From assembly GCA_002414705.1 (NCBI GenBank), contig DIAL01000140.1, positions 35,782-42,027 on the forward strand: a stretch of 6,246 nt of DNA, written 5' to 3'. The DNA is from Flavobacteriaceae bacterium UBA5079 (GTDB lineage: Bacteria > Bacteroidota > Bacteroidia > Flavobacteriales > Flavobacteriaceae). The notes beneath the pieces are model-generated. The model was not told where the DNA came from. It saw only the letters and a list, made by a program, of their open reading frames with translations, and ran no database searches. Shown piece by piece: positions 1-5,586 of this stretch. Position numbers and translations under genes: made by a program. Each line of letters opens with the position of its first letter. Within the stretch, counting starts at the first letter, position 1.

Positions 1-161
1 TTTTGAGCAGTCTTATTTACTAGTGATTCTGCTTTAAAACTTTGAAACTTTACATAATCCGCTCCAGCGAAAGCAGCCTCATCGATAAGTTGCAACGCTT
101 TTTGAACATCTCCATTGTGATTGACTCCAGCTTCTGCAATAATGGTTACTTTTCCATTCAT
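1..161 (-). CDS. Nonulosonic acid synthase, NeuB/LegI family (N-terminal 53 residues, cut by left window edge)
   Basis: This family condenses phosphoenolpyruvate with an N-acylated 6-carbon sugar (ManNAc for NeuB, a 2,4-diamino-2,4,6-trideoxymannose derivative for LegI) to make a nine-carbon sialic-acid-like sugar in the cytoplasm. Reading down from the ATG at 161-159, the visible residues begin MNGKVTIIAEAGVNHNGD and continue with an AGADYVKFQSFKAE segment near residues 32-45. Both are hallmark first and second strands of the NeuB TIM barrel (usual form IIAEIGxNHNGD ... AGADAVKFQ). The start is firm because this ATG overlaps the stop of the preceding formyltransferase gene as ATGA, a sign of translational coupling. 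The remaining roughly 280 residues, including any C-terminal antifreeze-like (SAF) domain, lie outside the window. The neighbours (LegB- and LegC-type genes) favour a legionaminate-type synthase over a sialic acid synthase, but these 53 residues alone cannot decide between NeuB, LegI and PseI. Confidence 0.9.
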   Translation of the reverse strand, partial: MNGKVTIIAEAGVNHNGDVQKALQLIDEAAFAGADYVKFQSFKAESLVNKTAQ

Positions 162-1051
162 AATAATACTTCGCCTATTTTTAGTTTTATACTAGTATTT
201 ATTTCTAAAATTTCTATGAAAGAATCTAATGTTTTAACGAGATAACCTTCTTTGGTCTTAACTAAAATTTGCCCGGGTTTTCCAATATAGCTAGGCGCAT
301 CTTTTAGTAGTCTACTCGAATTTATTTTTACTTCTGTGCCGTTTTGAAATGTAGTTGCCATAGGTCCGGGACTACAAATAGAACGAATAAAATTGAATAG
401 ATCTCTTGAGCTTTGATTCCAGTTTATAATTTCATCGCCTTCGCCTCTTCTCCCGCAATAGAGACCAACCGGATGTATGGTATGTTGTTGGATAGGGTTC
501 ACTTCATGGTTTTGAATGTCTTTAATCGCGTCATAGAGTATATGAGCACATTCCACATAGGCCACTTCTAACAGACTATTGTAGTTATCTTTATCATTAA
601 TGGGAAAGGTACGTTGTAAAATGATATCTCCAGTATCTATACCTTCATCCATGTAATGCACGGTAATACCAAATTCTTTTTCGTCATTAATGAGTGCCCA
701 ATTTAATATGTTACGACCTCGGTAAAAAGGGAGTTTACCCGCATGGCAGTTGATTGTTTTATATTTTGGTAAGTTAATAATTTCTGACTTGAATATCTGA
801 TTGAAACTCATCGAAACAAATAAATCACAATTATATGTTTTTGCCTTTTCCACAAATTCAGGACTATTCACTTTAATTGGACACAAATAATCTATATGGT
901 ATTGTTGAGCATATTTGAGCAGAGCACTATCGGTTGTATCTGTTCTTGGCACTATAAACGCAACCTCTATACTGCTATCTTCGAGTATTTGCTTAAGCGC
1001 TTTATGAGACCAAGGCCCATCGGCGAAATATCCTATTCTTATTGTTTTCAT
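158..1051 (-). CDS. Sugar N-formyltransferase (Fmt/ArnA-like fold) of a nonulosonic acid pathway
   Basis: A 297-residue protein with the two-domain layout of methionyl-tRNA formyltransferase relatives. The N-terminal formyl-transfer domain (about 1-190) has the signature INCHAGKLPFYRGRN at 100-114 and GITVHYMDEGIDTGDI at 128-143. These supply the N101/H103/D139 catalytic triad, at nearly the same spacing as N102/H104/D140 of ArnA. Residues about 203-250 (DEIINWNQSSRDLFNFIR, then SPGPMA) match the C-terminal Formyl_trans_C type domain. The enzyme should move a formyl group from N10-formyltetrahydrofolate to an amino sugar. Housekeeping Fmt is unlikely because the gene is locked between an aminotransferase gene and a NeuB-type synthase gene by ATGA overlaps on both sides (1051-1048 and 161-158). 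The probable acceptor is the 4-amine made by the upstream aminotransferase, giving a 7-N-formyl nonulosonate. That acceptor is inferred from position. The fold and active site are seen directly. Confidence 0.88.
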   Translation of the reverse strand: MKTIRIGYFADGPWSHKALKQILEDSSIEVAFIVPRTDTTDSALLKYAQQYHIDYLCPIKVNSPEFVEKAKTYNCDLFVSMSFNQIFKSEIINLPKYKTINCHAGKLPFYRGRNILNWALINDEKEFGITVHYMDEGIDTGDIILQRTFPINDKDNYNSLLEVAYVECAHILYDAIKDIQNHEVNPIQQHTIHPVGLYCGRRGEGDEIINWNQSSRDLFNFIRSICSPGPMATTFQNGTEVKINSSRLLKDAPSYIGKPGQILVKTKEGYLVKTLDSFIEILEINTSIKLKIGEVLL

Positions 1052-2190
1052 AATCTTACGCTACTGGGTATATTTACGATGCGTTGTTCTAAGAATTCTG
1101 CATTCTTTTGTTGGTCTCTAAAACAATGCTGATACATAGGTAAACGATACATTAGTTGCCAGATTGGTCGCGTCATCACGTTATTGTCATTTGTTTCTTT
1201 TAAAAATGCATTACGCTCTTTTATATCTTCCAATTCTAAACACATGAGCCAATAGTTGGCTTTGGTATTATTCAATTCTTCTCTAAACTTTATACCTTGA
1301 TTTGCAAAAAAATAAGTGTAAGATTTAGCAAGTTCACGCTTATTTTCAATAAACCCATGTAATTGTTCTAATTGTGCACATAATAAAGCTGCATTTAGGT
1401 TAGGCATTCTGAAATTATAGCCTATTTGGTCGTGAACATATTCATAAGGGTGTGGTACTTTAGCCGTAGTGGTTTTATGTTTTGCTTGCTGGCCTAAATC
1501 CAGATCATTTGTCACAATCATTCCACCACCGCCACTGGTAACGACCTTGTTACCGTTAAATGAAAACACACCCATTTTCCCAAAAGACCCAGTCGGCTTG
1601 TTTTTATAATAACTACCTAATGACTCTGCAGCATCTTCGACTATAGGAATATCCCATCTATCACAAACTTTTATGAGTTCATCTAAATGAACTGGAAATC
1701 CAAAGGTATGCATTGGCATACATGCTGCTATTCGTTTTCCTGTTTTTTTGTTGAATGTACCATTTTCTCTTTTTTCGGCATAATTTTCTAAAAATAGCTG
1801 AACAGCCTTAGGAGACAAACCCATGGTATCATAATCAACATCTAGGAAAACAGGTTCAGCGCCAGTGTAGTGAATAGCATTGGCTGTCGCCACAAAGGTG
1901 AGTGCTTGTGTGATCACTTCTTCATTCCGTTTTACACCTACAAGTTGAAGTGCTACTTGCAAACCGGAGGTGCCATTCACTACTGCTACAGCCTTTTTGG
2001 TTTGATTTATTTCCATCATCATGGATTCGGCTTTATCCACATACGCCCCAACGGAAGAAACAAAAGTAGAGTCAATAGTTTCCATAACATACTTTTTTTC
2101 ATTACCCAAAAATAATGGCGAATGAAGTGGTATAAAGTCTTTAGTTTTATAGGTATGTCTGATAAATTTGATGATTTCCTTATTGTTCAT
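1048..2190 (-). CDS. legC: LegC-type PLP-dependent sugar aminotransferase (DegT/DnrJ/EryC1 family)
   Basis: A full-length 380-residue aminotransferase predicted to convert the UDP-4-keto-6-deoxy-HexNAc made by LegB into the 4-amino sugar, with glutamate as usual donor. Fold type I landmarks are visible: NGTSGL at 72-77 (phosphate-binding turn), TFVATANAI at 98-106, VEDAAESLGS at 184-193 with D186 contacting the pyridine nitrogen, and FSFNGNKVVTSGGGG at 209-223 with K215 as the Schiff-base lysine. The C-terminal RIVNIPSSVRL is typical of the LegC branch. PLP and UDP-sugar residues look intact, with no truncation. The ATG lies 8 bp after the stop of the SGNH gene, with only a weak purine stretch ahead of it, as is usual in Bacteroidota. 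Its TGA overlaps the ATG of the formyltransferase gene. Other DegT enzymes (PglE, PseC, perosamine synthases) are close relatives. The LegC call rests on sequence style plus the LegB and NeuB-type neighbours. Confidence 0.88.
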   Translation of the reverse strand: MNNKEIIKFIRHTYKTKDFIPLHSPLFLGNEKKYVMETIDSTFVSSVGAYVDKAESMMMEINQTKKAVAVVNGTSGLQVALQLVGVKRNEEVITQALTFVATANAIHYTGAEPVFLDVDYDTMGLSPKAVQLFLENYAEKRENGTFNKKTGKRIAACMPMHTFGFPVHLDELIKVCDRWDIPIVEDAAESLGSYYKNKPTGSFGKMGVFSFNGNKVVTSGGGGMIVTNDLDLGQQAKHKTTTAKVPHPYEYVHDQIGYNFRMPNLNAALLCAQLEQLHGFIENKRELAKSYTYFFANQGIKFREELNNTKANYWLMCLELEDIKERNAFLKETNDNNVMTRPIWQLMYRLPMYQHCFRDQQKNAEFLEQRIVNIPSSVRL

Positions 2191-2198
2191 CTTTAAAC

Positions 2199-3128
2199 TT
2201 AGTGAATTGATAATTCAGTGTTATATTTCTTATTGCCATTTTTGATTAGTTCTGCTATAAGCACCGAAATATCATATCCAGAAGTTTTGTAAAGGTGATT
2301 TCCATCTGTATATGAATAGAGATGTCCTGTTGTTGTGAAATTATAATATCCTGAAGAATGATTGATAGCTGCACTAATCTTGTCCTCAAAATCTGGCATT
2401 ATCTTATTCTCTATTTCTAAAATTTTTTCATGAACAGGAAGTCTCACCAAATAAACTTTACCATATTGTTGTAGATAATTTACTATATTTTCAAGATAAC
2501 CTAACCTGTAAGTAGAAAATTCATAATTAGTCAGGTTGTTGTAGGTATTGATTTTGGTTTCCAGTCTTTTATGAACAGAAACAGAATCCATTTCAACTGA
2601 TACTTCGAGCCAACCGTCATTGTGCAAAAAAACATTGGATTTATTCTTTTCAAATAAGAGTTTGTAATACGGTTCACTATAATTATTTAAAAGGTATTGA
2701 ATATTCGGATTCATATTAACAATAGAGGTATTATCGAGACACAAATCAACTTCTCTAAAGTTTTTATAATTATTGGGGTCTTCAGTAATTGATGATATTG
2801 ACCATGGGCTTATAGCAACTATAAATATTCCATTTTTAGATTCTTTATTAATCTTTTTCTTTATGCTTTCATAATATACAGAACCGTAAGGACTTTGCCT
2901 GTTTGTAAAAGCAAAATTATAAATACGATTACCTAAGATACTATCTAAAACACTTGGTTGTATTGCTTGAGCTGCTCGTGATGTTCCCAATATTAAACTA
3001 TTCTGTTTTGGTGTTGTAAATCTTAAATAATAAGCATCTGTATAACCATTAGCTTTTGAAAATATATAGATTATCACAATTAAGCATAAAATCATCAGAA
3101 ATGATAAACGTGACAAGAATTGCTTCAT
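2199..3128 (-). CDS. Membrane-anchored SGNH/DltD-like accessory protein paired with an MBOAT acyltransferase
   Basis: A 309-residue protein with a short basic N-terminus and one hydrophobic helix at about 9-24, so it is probably anchored in the inner membrane with its bulk in the periplasm. LILGTSRAAQAIQPS at 45-59 carries the block I nucleophile region, with S50 in a G-T-S-R setting. The C-terminal YTDGNHLYKTSG at 273-284 supplies a D-x-x-H pair (D275, H278), as in SGNH hydrolases and in the DltD/AlgJ/AlgX group. NFAFTNRQSPYG at 71-82 may be the next block. The gene starts 3 bp after the MBOAT stop, so the two are almost certainly co-translated. Proteins of this kind usually take the acyl group passed across the membrane by the MBOAT protein and place it on a glycan. 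The acyl group and acceptor cannot be read from sequence. The segment is visibly AT-rich (13 of 60 bases are G or C in 2641-2700). Overall similarity to characterised SGNH enzymes looks low, so the role is an inference from motif and pairing. Confidence 0.72.
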   Translation of the reverse strand: MKQFLSRLSFLMILCLIVIIYIFSKANGYTDAYYLRFTTPKQNSLILGTSRAAQAIQPSVLDSILGNRIYNFAFTNRQSPYGSVYYESIKKKINKESKNGIFIVAISPWSISSITEDPNNYKNFREVDLCLDNTSIVNMNPNIQYLLNNYSEPYYKLLFEKNKSNVFLHNDGWLEVSVEMDSVSVHKRLETKINTYNNLTNYEFSTYRLGYLENIVNYLQQYGKVYLVRLPVHEKILEIENKIMPDFEDKISAAINHSSGYYNFTTTGHLYSYTDGNHLYKTSGYDISVLIAELIKNGNKKYNTELSIH

Positions 3129-3131
3129 TCT

Positions 3132-4583
3132 TTAAAATTGAAAATATATGAATTCTTGACTTTTACCACCTGTATTCAAAAATATTACAAGAGCTAGGCT
3201 AATATAAAACGCATTGCGTAGCCATCTATACCTGAAAACATACTCGATTTTTTCAATAGCAAATTGATGTTTTCTACCCATCCATTCAATACCTATAAAA
3301 AAGAATAGAAGGATAATAATTGTTTTATATTGTAAATACACGCCGGGCAATAAAAATGATCCCGGATGTTTAAATAAATCAAGGATATATTGAAAGGCAT
3401 GTTCTATATTTTCGGCTCTAAAAAAAATCCAGGTTAAAACGGTAAGTCCAAAAGTAATTAAGATATGAAAAGTTTCTTTTAACGATGGTAAATATCTGTT
3501 CTTGGCAACAACCTCAATGTGATTACGGTTGTTTTTAGTTAAGAGGAGCGGAAGAAAAAACACGGCGTTTAATGCCCCCCAGACGATAAACGTCCAGTTA
3601 GCCCCATGCCAAAACCCACTAACAATAAAAATGATAAAGGTGTTACGCACCTTCATTCCTGTACCGCCGCGACTTCCCCCTAAAGGAATATAAAGATAAT
3701 CTCGAAACCACGTGGATAGTGAGATATGCCATCGCCTCCAGAACTCTGCAATATCTCTTGAAAAATAAGGGAATGCAAAGTTTTGTCTTAAGTTAAAACC
3801 GAACAAACGTGAAGTCCCTATGGCAATATCAGAATAGCCTGAAAAATCGCCGTAAATCTGAAAGGAGAAGAACAATGCCCCCATAAATAACGTGCTACCC
3901 GAATAGTCTGCTGAGTTGTTAAAAATTTCGTTGGCGTAAATAGCACAATTATCGGCAATGACTACTTTTTTGAATAAGCCCCATAATATCTGGCGCATTC
4001 CATCGACTGCCTGGGCATAATTAAACTCACGCTTTTTATAAAACTGAGGTAATAAGTTGGTAGCTCGCTCAATAGGTCCAGCTACTAGTTGAGGGAAGAA
4101 ACTTACAAAGGCAGAAAAAGCGACAATATCTTTGGTGAGCTCTAGCTTACCTTTATACATATCTATCGTATAACTTAAGGTTTGAAAGGTATAAAAACTA
4201 ATGCCAACAGGTAAAATGATGTTGAGGGTGTTGGGCTGTATAGACTGCCCAAAAAAGCTAAAGGCTTGCACAAAATTATCGACAAAAAAATTGTAATATT
4301 TAAAAAAACCTAAAAAACCAAGATTTACTATAATACTTGACCATAAAAGCATTTTTCGATAGCGCTTGCGCTCTTCTTTGGCGAGTTGCTTGCTGATGGT
4401 GAAATCGACCAGTGTGCTAAAAACAATTAAACTTAAAAAACGCCAATCCCACCAGCCATAAAACACATAACTGGCAATCACGACCAGAGCATTTTGGAGT
4501 TTTAAGTTCCGTTGCGTTACAAACCAATAGAGTATAAATACGATTGGTAGGAATATAGCGAAATCGAGAGAGTTAAAAAGCAT
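3132..4583 (-). CDS. MBOAT family membrane O-acyltransferase (AlgI/DltB-like)
   Basis: A 483-residue polytopic membrane protein with about 11-12 hydrophobic stretches (roughly 5-21, 31-49, 50-65, 80-97, 120-140, 153-170, 198-212, 230-250, 314-347, 372-390, 418-432 and 456-472). Diagnostic segments are LPVGISFYTFQTLSYTID (124-141), the FFPQLVAGPIER stretch (163-173), GDFSGYSDIAIG (245-256), FWRRWHISLSTWFRDYLYIP (281-300, with H286) and SGFWHGANWTF (322-332). H326 in the last is the invariant MBOAT histidine. The protein ends FIYFQF, common among Bacteroidota members. These proteins carry an acyl group, usually acetyl, from the cytoplasm through the membrane to an extracytoplasmic polysaccharide, with an SGNH partner. 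Here that partner is the next gene, 3 bp away. The start MLFNSLDFAIFLP matches the family N-terminus. Several A6-A7 runs (plus strand about 4284-4318) do not disturb the frame. The locus suggests the target is the surface glycan built here. Alginate or teichoic acid would not fit this setting. Confidence 0.93.
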   Translation of the reverse strand: MLFNSLDFAIFLPIVFILYWFVTQRNLKLQNALVVIASYVFYGWWDWRFLSLIVFSTLVDFTISKQLAKEERKRYRKMLLWSSIIVNLGFLGFFKYYNFFVDNFVQAFSFFGQSIQPNTLNIILPVGISFYTFQTLSYTIDMYKGKLELTKDIVAFSAFVSFFPQLVAGPIERATNLLPQFYKKREFNYAQAVDGMRQILWGLFKKVVIADNCAIYANEIFNNSADYSGSTLFMGALFFSFQIYGDFSGYSDIAIGTSRLFGFNLRQNFAFPYFSRDIAEFWRRWHISLSTWFRDYLYIPLGGSRGGTGMKVRNTFIIFIVSGFWHGANWTFIVWGALNAVFFLPLLLTKNNRNHIEVVAKNRYLPSLKETFHILITFGLTVLTWIFFRAENIEHAFQYILDLFKHPGSFLLPGVYLQYKTIIILLFFFIGIEWMGRKHQFAIEKIEYVFRYRWLRNAFYISLALVIFLNTGGKSQEFIYFQF

Positions 4584-4924
4584 TTAAAGACTGATCGTGA
4601 GATGGGATTTTACAATGTCAATTGAACGTGTTTCCTGAAAACTAAGACTTTGTTTTATCCCAGATATCTACATTTAATCCTGTTAACCGAGCCAAACGTT
4701 CGTTATATGGTTTGAATTTTTTCGATAACTCCTCATAGGTTTGTTCCGATAAAGTCATTTTATCTAAAAATAATTTGTGCGCAAAATCCAAATTTATTCT
4801 ACTTAACGTTTTATATACAATTCCATCTAGTCCCCCTAAATTTCTTCCGAATTTTGATATTAGTTTTGGATGTGTAGATTTGTTCGAATGAATAGGGTTT
4901 ATTTGGTCAAATGGAGCAACATCT

Positions 4925-4932
4925 AAAAAAAA
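4925..4932. repeat. A8 homopolymer (T8 on coding strand) at the C-terminal sulfotransferase frameshift
   Basis: Eight A on the plus strand (eight T in the coding direction) lie exactly where the sulfotransferase frame breaks. With seven, the reading would continue as NKIPVFLDVAPF. With eight it becomes NKIPVFFRCCSI and stops. A one-base change in the adjacent CCC would restore the frame equally well, so the run is the likeliest but not the proven site. Confidence 0.6.
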
Positions 4933-5471
4933 CTGGGATTTTATTGAGTTCCTCCTCAGGATTATTTATTAAATCTTCAAATAATAGAAAGTGCATATCT
5001 TTCAATGCAAACTTTTCTAAGAAGCGCTCAACCTGATCTGAATATTTACTTCGCTCAACATATCCTCTGAAAATATTATTTTGTATTAATTTCTCTTCTT
5101 TTCTGACACATTCATCAAATGGTAAATTCTCTGATCCTTTTCGAACTGCATGAACGTAATTCGAAAATGAGCGTTTAACGGGATTTCTAAATATCCAAAT
5201 TAATTTTACTTCAGGTATGACCTCTTTTATTCGGTCAACACAATTGGCTTGGTAGGAGTAAGTTGGTGTTTTCTCACCAAATATGAAATTGTTTGATTTA
5301 GAATCTTCATCAAGATCTTTGTATAATTGCTCTTCATACCAAGAAAACCCCTTATTATAGTTTTGATCATTATTGAAATAATGCACCTCTTTATTTGGGA
5401 TATGTATATTTACATTTTTAGCTAAATAATCTGCAAGAGTTGAAGTCCCAGACTTCATAGTGCCAACTATT

Positions 5472-5491
5472 AAAAAATTTGGGGTTTTTTT
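5472..5491. repeat. Homopolymer cluster (A7, C4, T6 on coding strand) at the N-terminal sulfotransferase frameshift
   Basis: In the coding direction, A7 (5491-5485), C4 (5484-5481), AAA and T6 (5477-5472) follow the ATG at 5499 almost directly. One added base in the A7 or C4 run joins that ATG to the P-loop frame. As sequenced, translation from the ATG stops at 5472-5470. The P-loop frame itself runs back to a TAA at 5521-5519 without an ATG, GTG or TTG start, only rare ATT/ATA codons. Confidence 0.55.
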
Positions 5492-5518
5492 GTTGACATT
5501 AATATTTTGTTGATTTAA

Positions 5519-5541
5519 TTAGCAATTTAAAAGGTTGCTAA
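5519..5541. repeat. Short inverted repeat between legB and the sulfotransferase gene
   Basis: TTAGCAA (5519-5525) and TTGCTAA (5535-5541) are perfect 7-base arms around a 9-base loop, placed 20 bases upstream of the ATG at 5499. The stem holds only two G/C pairs and is not followed by a T run in the coding direction, so it is a weak candidate for a terminator. It could be a small operator or leader hairpin, or chance in AT-rich DNA. The rest of the 87-bp gap shows no clear Bacteroidota promoter (TTTG ... TAnnTTTG). Confidence 0.3.
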
Positions 5542-5586
5542 GTAGAGTTAACGAATTGTGTATAATATTTTTATTGGTGTTAAACA

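Larger units (their letters stand above)
4642..5499 (-). pseudogene. PAPS-dependent sulfotransferase with two compensating frameshifts
   Basis: A Sulfotransfer_1-type enzyme that would move sulfate from PAPS to a sugar hydroxyl. The P-loop FLIVGTMKSGTSTL (5'-phosphosulfate site) sits near the N-terminus. KEVHYFN, GEKTPTY and IFRNPVKRSFSNY (3'-phosphate site) follow. The longest open segment is 5458-4907 (183 codons from a Met inside the P-loop), but it is neither the true start nor the true end. ATG 5499 would give MSTKK then TPNFLIVG if one base were added near the A7/C4 run at 5491-5481. As sequenced, it stops after nine residues. At the other end the frame leaves after LNKI. Removing one base near the T8 run (plus-strand A8 at 4925-4932) continues as FLDVAPFDQINP through YNERLARLTGLNVDIWDK to TAG at 4644-4642. 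The restored protein would be about 285 residues, normal for the family. The start and end segments share one frame, so the lesions cancel. Decay, phase variation and sequencing error all remain possible. Confidence 0.82.

Noticed and set aside
42..245. Plus-strand open frame of 67 codons
   Set aside because: It lies antisense across the NeuB-type start and the formyltransferase end. Both minus-strand frames have clear family motifs, and the plus-strand peptide resembles nothing.
158..1051. Housekeeping methionyl-tRNA formyltransferase
   Set aside because: The fold is shared, but the gene is coupled by overlaps to sugar biosynthesis genes, has HAGKLP in place of the usual HxSLLP, and lacks def or other translation neighbours.
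896..1132. Plus-strand open frame of 78 codons
   Set aside because: Antisense shadow of the formyltransferase N-terminus and the aminotransferase C-terminus. No motif and no separate promoter.
1870..2115. Plus-strand open frame of 81 codons, rich in His, Cys and Tyr
   Set aside because: Antisense to the PLP aminotransferase gene. The unusual composition follows from the complementary coding strand.
4616..4621. TTGACA on the minus strand ahead of the MBOAT gene as a -35 promoter box
   Set aside because: No matching -10 follows at a suitable distance, and Bacteroidota primary promoters use a different consensus (TTTG and TAnnTTTG). The 58-bp gap is better read as an internal operon spacer.
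5519..5541. Inverted repeat as a rho-independent terminator after legB
   Set aside because: The stem is short and AT-rich, and no T run follows in the direction of transcription.
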